Source of the DNA: Streptomyces sp. NRRL B-24085
GTDB lineage: Bacteria > Actinomycetota > Actinomycetes > Streptomycetales > Streptomycetaceae
Assembly: GCF_001282115.1 (NCBI RefSeq)
Contig: NZ_LJBR01000040.1
Location: 62,001 to 126,000, forward strand
Direction: 5' to 3'
DNA length: 64,000 bases
The notes beneath the pieces are model-generated. The model had not been told where the DNA came from. It was given only the letters and a program-made list of their open reading frames with translations, and searched no databases. Of this stretch, positions 36,742 through 46,321 are shown in pieces (position 1 is the first letter of the stretch; every line of letters starts with the position of its first letter). The translations under genes were made by a program, and so were the position numbers.

Positions 36742-36782
36742 CACCAGGAGCGCCGTCCACAGGCCGACCGGAGAGGCAGCTC

Positions 36783-38081
36783 CTAGACCGGTCGCAGAGG
36801 GCAGGTGCGGAACGACGTCATGCCGAAGTCGGGGATGCGCTCCACGGCTGCGGCGTCGACGCGCTCCAGCACCCGCGCCTCCGCCAGGGCCGACCACGCC
36901 ATGCGCAGATGGAGCCGGGCCAGCGACGCGCCAAGGCAGTAATGGCGGCCACGTCCGAAGGCCAGGTGCCCCGCCGCTTGCTCGCCCGTCGCCACCGGCG
37001 GCCGGCCCGCGCTGTCTGACACCGCCGTCGCTCCCGCCGCGCCTGTCACCGGGCAGCGGGACATCGCCTCGCCGCCTGCCGTGTCATGCCCGGCGGAGGC
37101 CAGGATCAGCACCACCCGCTGCCCGGTGACGAAGGGGTGCCCGCGGTAGTCGAAGTCCGCCTTCACCTCCCGGGGCGCGAAGTGGAACGGAGGATCGAAA
37201 CGCAACGCCTCCTCCACCTGGGCGTCCGCCCACACCTCCGGGTCCGCAAACGCGGCGCCGGCGCTGTGGTCCGTACCGGGCGCGGGCATCTCCCGGGACT
37301 GCGCATGCCGCAGGGCCATGACGCAGGTGGCGGTCGCGGTGGGCTCGACACCGCCGGTGACCAACTGCGCCACCATCGCCACCACGTCGTCCAGTTCGAC
37401 CGTCTGCTCCTCAACGAGGGCCCGCGCCAGAGCCTGGGCGACCGGGGTGACGGGATCGTCCAGCATGCGCGAGACGACGTAGCCGGTCAGTTCCTCCACC
37501 GCGACGCGCGCGGCCCCGGCCAGCCGTACGTCGACCCCGGTGCTGCCCAGATAGCGCACCAGAGCGTCCGACCACCGCACGAGCCGGGGGCCGTCCTCGT
37601 CGGGGGAGGTACCGAGCAGACGGCTCAGTGTCCAGGTCGCCGCGGGCCGGGCGAAGCCGGTCAGCAGATCGGCGGGCCCCGCGCCGAGCCCGCGGGCCAG
37701 CGAGCGGGTGACCTCCCTGATGGCGTCACCCATCGGGGCGACGGCCGTGCGGGACAAGGCGGGTTGCAGCCGTCGGCGCAGCAGCTGCTGCGCCGGCCGG
37801 TCGGAGAAGACCGGCCACCGGGCGAGGTGGTCCTCCACCGGTACGACGTCGCGACGCTCGGGCAGCGGAAGGCTGTGCACCCAGTCCGGGTAGGTGTGCG
37901 CCCCGAGTCGTGGATCGCGCAGCAGCTCGACCGTGTCGTCGCGGCGGCTGACGTACCAGGATCGGGTCTCCTCGTCCCAGTGCACCGGGCTGCGCTCCCG
38001 GAGCAGGCGGTACAGCGGGTACGGGTCGAGCCGGCTGGCGGGGGTGACGACGGGCGGCAGGGCCTGGTCGCGGACGGTCAT
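36783..38081 (-). CDS. Cytochrome P450 with atypical I-helix
   Basis: This 432-residue P450 has the K-helix ExxR (EEALRFDPP) and the haem loop HLAFGRGRHYCLGASLARL with Cys382. The I-helix segment reads LVTGGVEPTATA: the usual acid-alcohol pair (E/D-T) is Glu-Pro. The stretch before the haem loop carries an uncommon insert with CPVTGAAGATAVS. Both features suggest unusual oxygen activation or a non-standard reaction. The ATG overlaps the stop of the radical SAM gene, so the two enzymes are co-expressed. Confidence 0.9.
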   Translation of the reverse strand: MTVRDQALPPVVTPASRLDPYPLYRLLRERSPVHWDEETRSWYVSRRDDTVELLRDPRLGAHTYPDWVHSLPLPERRDVVPVEDHLARWPVFSDRPAQQLLRRRLQPALSRTAVAPMGDAIREVTRSLARGLGAGPADLLTGFARPAATWTLSRLLGTSPDEDGPRLVRWSDALVRYLGSTGVDVRLAGAARVAVEELTGYVVSRMLDDPVTPVAQALARALVEEQTVELDDVVAMVAQLVTGGVEPTATATCVMALRHAQSREMPAPGTDHSAGAAFADPEVWADAQVEEALRFDPPFHFAPREVKADFDYRGHPFVTGQRVVLILASAGHDTAGGEAMSRCPVTGAAGATAVSDSAGRPPVATGEQAAGHLAFGRGRHYCLGASLARLHLRMAWSALAEARVLERVDAAAVERIPDFGMTSFRTCPLRPV

Positions 38082-39127
38082 CGCGCACCGGCGCTCTCGT
38101 ACTCGATGCTCTCCATGGCCTGGCAGTCCGTCCAGCAGATCGCGCAGTCGTTGCGCCTGATCCGGTCCCTGGCCTGCTGGGCGAGGCTGCCCGTCCACAG
38201 GGGCAGGATGTCGTAGCCGGTGTCCCGCACGTTGCCGATGACGTCCTCGGTCATGGTGACGCAGGGGGCGATGCCGCCGTAGGGGTCGATCCACAGCGAC
38301 GCGAACATGGCGTAGCACGGAACGATCATCTCGTTCGGTGAGTTGACGCTCTGCGGGATGCGCTCGACGAAGGGCAGCGTCCGCTCGAAACGGTACTCCC
38401 GGTTCAGCTGCTCCACCGTGCGGATCAGCTTCTGCCTGCCCTCCAGGGTGTTGTTCTTCGCGTAGTAGTGACCGGAGGCGACGGGCCGGAAGGCGAAGTC
38501 GTCCGGTTCCCTGACAAGGCCGGTGCGCAGTGCGTCGGCCATGAGGGCCGGCAGCTCGTCGACGTTGTCGTCCATGATGGTGAAGCTGATCTGCTGGCTC
38601 AACTGCGGGTAGGACTGCCGCAGTTCAGCGAGGTCCCGCAGCAGGGCGCGGGCGCGGTCGTAACCGTTCCTGACCCCGCGGATCCGGCCGTAGGTGTCGG
38701 AGAAGCCGTCCAGGGAGACGCTCACCACGAACAGCGAGTCCTCCGGGGCCTCGGTGAGGATCTTCCGCACCATGCCCAGAATCCGTTTCGGCTGGAGCCC
38801 GTTGGTGGTGACCGCGACGAAACCGGTCCTTCGGAGAACCATGCTCAGAAGTTCCACCACGCCTTCCTTGAGGAAGGGTTCGCCGCCGGTCACGTCAATG
38901 GACGTGACGCCCTGGCTGAGGGCGGATTCGGTGACCCGCAGCCATTCCTCGCCGGTCAGTTCGGTGCTGTAGAGCCCCTTTTCCTTCCGGTATATCTCCC
39001 AGATCGAGCACATGGTGCACCGGGAGTTGCACAGATTCGTGATCTGCATGCTCATGCGTCGCGGAACGGGACGCGGAAGCCCGGACTGGCGAAGTCGTCG
39101 CACGTCAGCGGCCATTGGATCCATCAT
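38078..39127 (-). CDS. Radical SAM enzyme with SPASM-like C-terminus
   Basis: The protein is 349 residues if the ATG at 39127 is used; ATGs at 39124, 39115 and 39055 are alternatives and no strong ribosome-binding site decides. The cluster motif CxxxCxxC is CNSRCTMC (Cys33, 37, 40). The SAM-binding GGEPF follows in VTGGEPFLKEG. The C-terminal part has spaced cysteines (VPCYAMF, APCVTMTEDVIGN, CAICWTDCQ) like a SPASM or twitch domain binding further Fe-S clusters. Such enzymes modify peptides, sugars or amino acids. The gene is divergent from the SAM synthetase gene, a fitting source of its cosubstrate. Confidence 0.9.
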   Translation of the reverse strand: MMDPMAADVRRLRQSGLPRPVPRRMSMQITNLCNSRCTMCSIWEIYRKEKGLYSTELTGEEWLRVTESALSQGVTSIDVTGGEPFLKEGVVELLSMVLRRTGFVAVTTNGLQPKRILGMVRKILTEAPEDSLFVVSVSLDGFSDTYGRIRGVRNGYDRARALLRDLAELRQSYPQLSQQISFTIMDDNVDELPALMADALRTGLVREPDDFAFRPVASGHYYAKNNTLEGRQKLIRTVEQLNREYRFERTLPFVERIPQSVNSPNEMIVPCYAMFASLWIDPYGGIAPCVTMTEDVIGNVRDTGYDILPLWTGSLAQQARDRIRRNDCAICWTDCQAMESIEYESAGAR

Positions 39128-39193
39128 GGTCAACACGCTAGGCGGCGCCGGTATATTCGCGGAATACAAAGAATCCGCCCCTCGCTCTCGTGC

Positions 39194-39224
39194 TTGACAC
39201 CCTCCTCGGGCCGCTGCCAACAAT
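39194..39224 (+). promoter_or_regulatory. Promoter-like sequence of the SAM synthetase operon
   Basis: A consensus TTGACA lies 19 bases before AACAAT, about 65 bases upstream of the SAM synthetase start, in the 162-bp divergent gap with the radical SAM gene. This could drive the long plus-strand operon 39290-48774. Confidence 0.5.
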
Positions 39225-39289
39225 TGGCCTGTGTTCGGGGCCACTTGGCCCGGACGCCCTCCCATTCGCCTTGCCATAGGAGAGCAGTC

Positions 39290-40501
39290 ATGCGGTTCAA
39301 CCTCATCGAGGCCGGCCCCGTCGCCGATATCGAGGTCGTCGAGCGGAAAGGGACGGGCCACCCGGACTCGCTTTCCGACGGACTGGCGGAAGCACTCTCT
39401 GTCGCGTATTCCCGTTACACGCGGGAACGCTTCGGTGCGGTCCTGCACCACAACTTCGACAAGGTGGGTCTCCTCGGCGGCCGCAGCGAGGTGGACTTCG
39501 GCCGCGGCCGCATGACCTCGCCCATCCGCGTCCTGGTCAACGGCCGGACGAGCAACCGTTTCGGTGACGAGGACATCCCCGTCGAGGACATCATCGTCAG
39601 CGCCACCCGGGAGTTCCTCGGAGCAAGGCTGCCGAAGATCGACCCGGAGCAGGACCTGACCTTCCTGTGGAACCTCAGCAGCGGCAGCAGCCCGGGCCAG
39701 GTCGACGCCTCCTCCGACAAGGAGTCCTACCGCCGGCACTGGTTCGCGCCGCGCGACCTGTCCGACCTGCGCGAACTGACGCACCTGGTCTGCAACGACA
39801 CGTCGATCGGCACCGCCTACGCACCGCTGAGCCCGCTGGAGACCTTCGTGCTCCAGGTCGAGAAGGAACTCCACGAGGAACACGAACTGCCGTGGCTCGG
39901 CACCGACATCAAGGTGCTCGCCGTACGCAGGGGCACGAGTCTCGACCTGACGATGTGCCTGCCCCAGATCGCCGACGAGGTCCCGGACCTCGAGGCGTAC
40001 GCGGCGAACATCGAGACCGCCCGCGGCATCGTCTCGGACCTCGCCGCGCGGATGCTGCCCGGACACACCGTCGAGCTGTTCACCAACACCCGCGACAAGT
40101 ACGACATCCCGGAGCTGTACCTCACCGCCACCGGCTCCTCCATCGAGAGCGGCGACGAGGGGCTGGTCGGCCGCGGCAACCGCGCCAACGGACTGATCGC
40201 CACCGCCCGTCCGTACACCATGGAAGGCGTCTGCGGGAAGAACCCGGTCTACCACACCGGCAAGATCTACACCGTGGCCGCGCAGCGCATCGCGGACGAA
40301 CTCGCCGCGGCCTTCGACACCGGATTCCGCGTCTGGGTCATCGGGCAGGCCGGGCGTGCTCTCGACGACCCCTGGGAGGTCGTGGTCGCCCACGAGGGTC
40401 CCGTCGACGCCAACCTGGTGGAGGTCACCGTCAAGTCGGTCCTGTCCAACATCACCAGCATCACCGACGACCTCCTCTCCGCCTCGATCCGGCTCTACTG
40501 A
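39290..40501 (+). CDS. Archaeal-type S-adenosylmethionine synthetase
   Basis: This 403-residue enzyme belongs to the archaeal-type methionine adenosyltransferase family, unlike the usual bacterial MetK. Motifs include ERKGTGHPDSLSDGLAE, HHNFDKVGLLGG, CNDTSIGTAYAPLSPLE, GRGNRANGLI and GKNPVYHTGKIY. AGGAG precedes the ATG. It makes SAM from methionine and ATP. A dedicated copy heading an operon beside a radical SAM gene suggests extra SAM demand, or SAM as a building block (for example an aminocarboxypropyl donor); the latter is speculation. Confidence 0.93.
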   Translation: MRFNLIEAGPVADIEVVERKGTGHPDSLSDGLAEALSVAYSRYTRERFGAVLHHNFDKVGLLGGRSEVDFGRGRMTSPIRVLVNGRTSNRFGDEDIPVEDIIVSATREFLGARLPKIDPEQDLTFLWNLSSGSSPGQVDASSDKESYRRHWFAPRDLSDLRELTHLVCNDTSIGTAYAPLSPLETFVLQVEKELHEEHELPWLGTDIKVLAVRRGTSLDLTMCLPQIADEVPDLEAYAANIETARGIVSDLAARMLPGHTVELFTNTRDKYDIPELYLTATGSSIESGDEGLVGRGNRANGLIATARPYTMEGVCGKNPVYHTGKIYTVAAQRIADELAAAFDTGFRVWVIGQAGRALDDPWEVVVAHEGPVDANLVEVTVKSVLSNITSITDDLLSASIRLY

Positions 40502-40503
40502 CG

Positions 40504-41670
40504 ATGCGCACCGATACGGCATCCGCAAGGGCCGTGACGCCTCCCGCCACGGCAACGGCCCTGGCGGACTGGCTCCTTGACCGCCCCCGCGTCACCACCG
40601 GCCCGCACGCCGGCGGGGTACGGGGGAGCGTCCGCGGCCCGGACCACGACTACGTCTATCCGGAGATCGCCGGGTACTACCTGACCTGGCTGTCCTTCCT
40701 CGAAGCCACCGGCGCGCCGCAGGCCGCGCAGGCCGACGCCGTCCGGGCCGGGGTGATCGGCTGGCTGGCACGGGAACTGGCCGCGGAGCACGGCCCGCGC
40801 ACGCGCCGCTACCTCCGCCCCGCGGCCGAACCGGCCGACGAGTGGCGCAACCACGCCCTGTTCGCCTTCGACCTGGGCATGGTGCACCGGGGACTCGCGG
40901 CCGCGCTTCCGGCGGGCGCCGGGGCCGAGCAGTCGGACGCCCGGGCGCCGTTGGCCAGGACCGCCGCGTTGCTGGACCGGCTGCGGGACCGCGACGGCAG
41001 CTGGCTGGCGTGCCTGCCCCACCCCGGGGCCCCGGCACCGCCACCGCGCTGGTCGACCACCGCGGGCCCGCATCTGCTCAAGGTCGCCGGGGGAGTGCTG
41101 GCGCTGGCGCACGGGACCGGGACGCCGTCCCTCACCGCGGCGGCGACGGCCACCCTGCACCGCCACGCGCCCGGCCTCGTGGCGGGACTGCCCGCGATGA
41201 GCCACCCGGCGCTGTACGCACTGGAAGGACTCCTCCAGGCGGAGCTGGCCGGACACCACGCCTACCGGGGGCAGTTGGAGGAGTCCTACGCCCTGCTGCT
41301 GGCACAGGTCACCGACGGCGTCCTGCCCGAGTACGCCCGGCAGCCGGACAGCCGGGTACGCAGCGACGTCATCGCCCAGATGCTGCGCGTCGGATCCGTA
41401 CTCGCCGCGCAGGACCGGCTGGACACCGCGGGCAGGCACACGCTCCCCCTGCTCGCCCGGCGGCTGACGGCGATGGTCTCGCCCCTGGGTGCACTGCCGT
41501 TCGAGGACGGCGGCACCGGTCCCGCCGAGCCCGCCGTGTCCCGTGCGTCCGCGGTGGCCGGCCACGGCAACACCTGGTGCGCGATGTTCGCCCATCAGGC
41601 CCTGACCTTCCACGACCGGGTGGCCCGCGGGCAGCCCCTGCCCCGGGAGTGGATCCGGCTGCTGGTGTGA
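40504..41670 (+). CDS. Alpha/alpha-toroid-like protein of unknown function
   Basis: This 388-residue protein starts two bases after the SAM synthetase stop. It is helical and rich in Ala and Leu, with features of the six-hairpin alpha/alpha-barrel group (YVYPEIAGYYLTWLSFLEAT, RDRDGSWLAC, HPALYALEGLL, GHGNTWCAMFAHQAL). Proteins of this shape include terpenoid cyclases, prenyltransferase-like and glycan-processing enzymes. No DxDD, zinc or clear catalytic motif is visible, so the function is unassigned. Its position between SAM synthetase and a sugar epimerase gives no decisive clue. Confidence 0.7.
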   Translation: MRTDTASARAVTPPATATALADWLLDRPRVTTGPHAGGVRGSVRGPDHDYVYPEIAGYYLTWLSFLEATGAPQAAQADAVRAGVIGWLARELAAEHGPRTRRYLRPAAEPADEWRNHALFAFDLGMVHRGLAAALPAGAGAEQSDARAPLARTAALLDRLRDRDGSWLACLPHPGAPAPPPRWSTTAGPHLLKVAGGVLALAHGTGTPSLTAAATATLHRHAPGLVAGLPAMSHPALYALEGLLQAELAGHHAYRGQLEESYALLLAQVTDGVLPEYARQPDSRVRSDVIAQMLRVGSVLAAQDRLDTAGRHTLPLLARRLTAMVSPLGALPFEDGGTGPAEPAVSRASAVAGHGNTWCAMFAHQALTFHDRVARGQPLPREWIRLLV

Positions 41671-41725
41671 AGCCGGCGGAGCAAGACGCCCGGGCGCACG
41701 GCCCCATCGCGAAGGAGTGACCCAC

Positions 41726-42904
41726 ATGCAGCGGCGGACCGTCGCGCTCGTCTTCGGCACCCGGCCGGAGGCCATCAAGATGGCTCCCCTGATCAAGGGA
41801 TTCGCCGCACGCGAGGAGTTCCGCGCGCTGGTGGTGACCACAGGACAGCACACCGACATGGTCGAACAGGCGCTGGCGGAGTTCGGTGTCGAAGCCGACA
41901 TCACCCTCGGCGTGCGACGCGAGCGGCACACCCTCGCCGAGCTCACGGGCGCCGTCCTCGCCGGCGTCGACGAGGTGCTGTCCCGGTACCGCCCGCAGGC
42001 ACTGCTCACCCACGGGGACACCACCACCACCCTGGGCGCCAGCCTGGCGGCGTTCTACCGGATGGTGCCCCTGGTCCACGTCGAGGCCGGCCTGCGCTCG
42101 GGCAACCGCTGGGCCCCCTACCCGGAGGAGATCAACCGCCGGGTCACCTCCCTGGTGACCAACCTCCACCTCGCTCCGACCCCCCAGGCCCGCGACAACC
42201 TCCTCGGCGAGGGCGTGGACCCGTCCACCGTGGTGGTCACCGGCAACACCGTGCTGGACGCCATGCACCTCCAGCTCGGCTCGGCCGACGCCTGGGCCGA
42301 TCCCGCGCTGGACGTCCTCGACCGCGATCCCCGCCGCATGGTGCTCCTGACCGTCCACCGCCGTGAGTCGTGGGGCACCGCGATGAGCAGGATCGCCCGC
42401 ACCTTCGCCGAACTCGCCGACCGGCATCCCGACATGCTGATCGTCGCCTGCGTACACCCCAACCCGCGGGTCCGCGACGCGCTGCTGCCCGCACTGCGCG
42501 GGCGGCCCAACATCGTGACCGTGGGGCCCCAGCCGTACTCCACCTTCCTGCGCCTGATCCGCAGGGCGCACATCGTGGTGACGGACTCCGGGGGAGTGCA
42601 GGAGGAGTGCACCGGCCTGCACACGCCGGCGCTGGTGCTGCGGGAGGTGACGGAGCGGCAGGAAGCCACCGCCACGGGCGGGGTGGCGCTGGTGGGCACG
42701 GAACCGCACCAGGTGCGCGCCGCCGTGGAAGCCCTGTGGGACGACCCCCACCGGCACGCACGGATGGCGGCCGCGGTCAGCCCGTTCGGTGACGGGCGCG
42801 CCACCGACCGCTGCGTCGCCGCGGTCGCCGGACTGCTGGGGCTCGGCGACGGGCCACTGAGCGAGTACGAACCCCTGCTGACGAACGAAGGAACACCGCG
42901 ATGA
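41726..42904 (+). CDS. wecB: UDP-N-acetylglucosamine 2-epimerase (non-hydrolysing)
   Basis: This 392-residue enzyme has the family motifs GTRPEAIKMAPLIK, HGDTTTTLGASLAAFY, HVEAGLRSGNRWAPYPEE, TVHRRES and DSGGVQEE. It interconverts UDP-GlcNAc and UDP-ManNAc. The ATG at 41726 has AAGGAG eight bases upstream and is preferred to the GTG at 41717. With the glycosyltransferase further down, it indicates that the product or a cell-wall factor carries a ManNAc-derived sugar. The stop overlaps the next start. Confidence 0.93.
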   Translation: MQRRTVALVFGTRPEAIKMAPLIKGFAAREEFRALVVTTGQHTDMVEQALAEFGVEADITLGVRRERHTLAELTGAVLAGVDEVLSRYRPQALLTHGDTTTTLGASLAAFYRMVPLVHVEAGLRSGNRWAPYPEEINRRVTSLVTNLHLAPTPQARDNLLGEGVDPSTVVVTGNTVLDAMHLQLGSADAWADPALDVLDRDPRRMVLLTVHRRESWGTAMSRIARTFAELADRHPDMLIVACVHPNPRVRDALLPALRGRPNIVTVGPQPYSTFLRLIRRAHIVVTDSGGVQEECTGLHTPALVLREVTERQEATATGGVALVGTEPHQVRAAVEALWDDPHRHARMAAAVSPFGDGRATDRCVAAVAGLLGLGDGPLSEYEPLLTNEGTPR

Positions 42905-43530
42905 CCTCCGCCAGGCACACCACCTACCTCGTCCGGCACGCGCGGACGGCGTACAGCGCCCGTCACGTCGTCAACGGTTCCCTGAAGGTGGACGTGCCCC
43001 TCGACGCGGCGGGCACGGCCTCCTGCCACGCCCTGTCCGCCCCGTGGCTGGACACCGTCGCCACCTGCGTCACCAGCGGCTTCACCCGCACCCGGCAGAC
43101 GGCGCACGCACTCCTCGGCGACCGGCACGTCGTCCTGCACAGCGACCACCGGCTCGACGAGATCGACTACGGCGTCTTCGAAGGGGGCCCGTGGACCCGG
43201 TACGGGGACTGGCTCGCCGAAGCGGGCCGGGACGCCACCCCGCCGGGCGCCGGCGAGTCCTGGAGCGGGGCGGTCGCGCGGATGCTGAGCGGCCTGTCCG
43301 CCTGTCTCGAGGTGCCCGGTCCCCGTCTGGTGGTGGGCCACGGCCTGCTGGGTTCGGTGGTGCGCTGGCTGATGACGGCGCCTCCCGGGGAGCGTCTGTC
43401 CCGGCCCTTCCTGCCGGAAGCCCCCTGTCTGGAGCCGGTCGTCCTGGACGACGACGAGCTGACGCGCCTCCTGAGCGACGCCGGTGAGCGCCTCGGTCTC
43501 GCGGCGGTGTCCGAGGCGGCCGGGCGATGA
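42901..43530 (+). CDS. Histidine phosphatase superfamily protein
   Basis: This 209-residue protein has the phosphoglycerate-mutase-like core with LVRHARTAYS (catalytic Arg12-His13; the common RHG reads RHA), TSGFTRTRQTA, LDEIDYGVFEGGP and the second His in VVGHGLLG. It likely dephosphorylates a small intermediate, possibly a sugar or nucleotide phosphate of the pathway. ATGA-type overlaps join it to both neighbours. Confidence 0.9.
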   Translation: MTSARHTTYLVRHARTAYSARHVVNGSLKVDVPLDAAGTASCHALSAPWLDTVATCVTSGFTRTRQTAHALLGDRHVVLHSDHRLDEIDYGVFEGGPWTRYGDWLAEAGRDATPPGAGESWSGAVARMLSGLSACLEVPGPRLVVGHGLLGSVVRWLMTAPPGERLSRPFLPEAPCLEPVVLDDDELTRLLSDAGERLGLAAVSEAAGR

Positions 43531-45080
43531 GCGACACGGACGACTACGACGCGATCGTCGTCGGTTCGGGGGCCGCGGGCGGTTGGGCCGCCCGCACGCT
43601 CGCCGAACGGGGCGCGCGCGTGCTGGTCCTGGAGGCCGGCCCGCTGCTGCCCGGCGACCACCGGGTGGACCGGGCCGTGCACAGCGCGCGCCGTCAGTCG
43701 GTGCAGTCACTGTGCTCGGCCTACGAGCCCATGACGGCCCACCTCTTCGTCGACGACGCCGACCACCCGTACCAGACGGACGAGGACGCGCCCTTCCACT
43801 GGTTCAGGGGCCGGCAGCTCGGCGGCCGGCTTCACCTGTGGGCCGGCGTGAGCCTGCGCATGTCGGACCGTGAGTTCACCGCCCGTCCCGCGCCCGGGGA
43901 CACGCCACGGGCCTGGCCTCTCGGACACCGGGACCTGGCCCCCTTCTACGAACGGGTCGAGTCCTTCATGCGGGTCACGGGCGGGGCTGAGCACTCCCCG
44001 GCCGCGCCGGCTCCCCGGAGCGTCGACGACCGGCGGCCCTCGCACGCGGAGCGGCTGCTCGCCGACACGCTCGCCGCCCGGTGGCCGCAACGACAGGTCC
44101 TGGCCGGGCGCGTGGCCCGCGCGGACGCCGACGCGGTGCTGACGGCCGCCCTGGACACCGGACGGACCGCGCTGCGCACCAACGCCGTCGTCTCCCACCT
44201 GGAACTCGACCCGGCCGGGGGACGCGCGCGGGGGGTCGTCTTCGCCGACCGGCTCACCGGCCGCTGGCACCGGCGGCGGGCCCGGGCGATCCTCCTGTGC
44301 GCCTCCGCGGTGGAGTCCGTGCGCATCCTGCTGAACACCCGCACCCCACAGCACCCCGACGGCCTGGGCAATCGGCACGACCTGCTGGGACGCTACTTCT
44401 GCGACCACCTCAGCGGCCCGTCCGTCAGCGGCACGCTGCCGGGGGCCGGCACCGCGCCGCAGCCGTCGGCCGCCCCCGGGTTCGTGCCGGTGAGTCACGT
44501 GCCCCACTTCGGTGACGAGCGGGAACGGCCCGGCTACGGCATCACCCTCCTGGCCCCCGAAGTCCTGCCCCTGAGCGCCCGCAGCGCCGACTGGGCGGCG
44601 TCCGCGGCGGCCGGCACCACACCGTTTCGCCTGTGGTCCTGCGGGGAGATCCCCGCCCGCCGGGACAACCGCGTCCAGCTCGCCGACGCCCCCGACGCCT
44701 GGGGCATCCCCCAGGCCCACATCCGCCTGCGCCACGGCGCCGAGGAACGTGAACTGGCCGCCGAACAGGCCGCCACGATGGCCGAGATGGCCGCGGCGGC
44801 GGGCTGGGACGTCACCGACGTCACGGACACGCCCGCCGTGCCCGGCACGTCCGTCCACGAACTGGGCGGCGCGGCCATGGGCACCACCCCCGACCGTTCC
44901 GTGACCGATGCCGCCAACCGGCTGTGGGAAGCCCCGAACGTGCTCGTCGCGGACGGGGCCGCCTTCACCACCCCCGGCTGGCAGAACCCGACCCTGACGA
45001 TCATGGCCCTGGCCACCCGCGCCGCCCACTTGCTGGCCGACGCCGCCCGCGCCGGCCGACTGGAGCACCCCATCCCATGA
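43527..45080 (+). CDS. GMC-family FAD oxidoreductase
   Basis: This 517-residue enzyme has the N-terminal Rossmann motif AIVVGSGAAGGWAARTLAE with VLVLEAGP. The C-terminal GMC part has VHELGGAAMG (likely catalytic His), NVLVADGAAFTTPGWQNP and TLTIMALATRAAH. It resembles glucose/sorbosone-dehydrogenase-type GMC enzymes and may oxidise a sugar or alcohol group during tailoring. The ATG overlaps the phosphatase stop. Confidence 0.92.
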   Translation: MSDTDDYDAIVVGSGAAGGWAARTLAERGARVLVLEAGPLLPGDHRVDRAVHSARRQSVQSLCSAYEPMTAHLFVDDADHPYQTDEDAPFHWFRGRQLGGRLHLWAGVSLRMSDREFTARPAPGDTPRAWPLGHRDLAPFYERVESFMRVTGGAEHSPAAPAPRSVDDRRPSHAERLLADTLAARWPQRQVLAGRVARADADAVLTAALDTGRTALRTNAVVSHLELDPAGGRARGVVFADRLTGRWHRRRARAILLCASAVESVRILLNTRTPQHPDGLGNRHDLLGRYFCDHLSGPSVSGTLPGAGTAPQPSAAPGFVPVSHVPHFGDERERPGYGITLLAPEVLPLSARSADWAASAAAGTTPFRLWSCGEIPARRDNRVQLADAPDAWGIPQAHIRLRHGAEERELAAEQAATMAEMAAAAGWDVTDVTDTPAVPGTSVHELGGAAMGTTPDRSVTDAANRLWEAPNVLVADGAAFTTPGWQNPTLTIMALATRAAHLLADAARAGRLEHPIP

Positions 45081-46321
45081 GAATCATGCTGATCAGCGAC
45101 GTGGACGTGGAGAGCGGCCGTGGACCCGTGACCCGCCTGGCCCACGTACTGCCCCATCTCGCGCGGCGGGCCGAGGTCTCGCTCATCGCGCTGGGCCCGG
45201 CCGACGCCGTCTGCGGCCGCGCCCTGGCGGACAGTGAGGTGTCCACCCGCGTGGTGCCGTTCGCCCTCGACGGCTGGCGGGTCAGGGACCTGCCCGCGCT
45301 GGTGGACCGGATCCGTGAAGCGGTTGCGCAGGACCGGCCCGACCTGGTGGTCCTCTACCGCGAGATCTGGGACCTGATGCACGCGCTGCCACCGGTCCTG
45401 GCCCGACTCGGCGTGCCCTTCGCGGTCATGCCGCACTCGGTCCCGTTCCTGGACGCGGTGTCCCGGCCCACCCGGTCGTTCACCTGGGACCTGGTGCGCC
45501 GCCTGCCCGGTGAGCGCCGCGGCCACGCCTGGCGGTACCTGCTCACCCACGTCCACCAGGTCGGCCTGATGCGCACCCTGCCCCGGGTCGTCATCAACGA
45601 GACCGTCGACCACTACCTGGAGGGCTACTTCCCCGGAGCCCCGACCGCACGGGCCATCCCGGGCTACGCGGTGGACCTGTCCGCGATCACCGCCGCACAA
45701 CCCGCCGAAACCCGCTACGACGTCGCCTTCATGGCCAAACTCACCAAGGGCAAAGGGCTTTTCGACACCCTCCGGGTGATGCGGCACCTGCGCAGGGTCC
45801 GCCCCGGAGCGCGCATGGTGGTGATCGGCTCCTTCGAGAGCCGCCGCGTCGAGCGCGCCTACCTCGCCGCCCGTGACCGGCTCGGCCTGCGCGACGCGAT
45901 CCACCTGGCCGGCTGGCTCACCGGTGACGAGAAGTACCGGCTCCTGGGCTCGGCCCGGACCTTCTGCTACCCCTCGCGATCGGCCGACACCTTCTCGCTG
46001 TGCCTGCTGGAAGCTCTCGGCTGCGGCCTTCCGGCGGTCTGCTACGACGTTCCCTTCGCCCGACTGGTGTACGGGGACACACTCGCGGTGAGTACGGTGC
46101 GCTACGGATCGGCCCGGGCCATGGCCCGACGACTTGACCAACTCCTTACCGACGAGGCGCAGTTGAGAGGGTCGGAAGAAGCCCTCCGTTTCGCCAGCCG
46201 TTACTGTTCTTGGAGCACCGTGGCTGATGCGGAGTACGCCGCCTACCAGGCCTTGCTGGCTCCGAGGCATGGTGCCTCAGCCCACGGCCAGAGAAACAAT
46301 GTGAGGAATTCCCGTGCTTGA
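45077..46321 (+). CDS. Glycosyltransferase, GT4-like
   Basis: This 414-residue GT-B enzyme has an N-terminal acceptor domain beginning [18 protein letters not shown] and a C-terminal donor domain ([42 protein letters not shown]). The E-x7-E-like region is [16 protein letters not shown]. It would transfer a sugar from a nucleotide donor, plausibly the UDP-ManNAc made by the epimerase two genes upstream. The start overlaps the GMC stop, and its own end overlaps the SerRS start by 8 bp. Confidence 0.9.
   Translation: MRIMLISDVDVESGRGPVTRLAHVLPHLARRAEVSLIALGPADAVCGRALADSEVSTRVVPFALDGWRVRDLPALVDRIREAVAQDRPDLVVLYREIWDLMHALPPVLARLGVPFAVMPHSVPFLDAVSRPTRSFTWDLVRRLPGERRGHAWRYLLTHVHQVGLMRTLPRVVINETVDHYLEGYFPGAPTARAIPGYAVDLSAITAAQPAETRYDVAFMAKLTKGKGLFDTLRVMRHLRRVRPGARMVVIGSFESRRVERAYLAARDRLGLRDAIHLAGWLTGDEKYRLLGSARTFCYPSRSADTFSLCLLEALGCGLPAVCYDVPFARLVYGDTLAVSTVRYGSARAMARRLDQLLTDEAQLRGSEEALRFASRYCSWSTVADAEYAAYQALLAPRHGASAHGQRNNVRNSRA

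Noticed and set aside
29237-45080. Mycofactocin-type cluster
   Set aside because: A small peptide, SPASM-like enzyme, GMC oxidoreductase and glycosyltransferase occur, but there is no RRE protein or creatininase-like peptidase, and the peptide lacks the VY tail.
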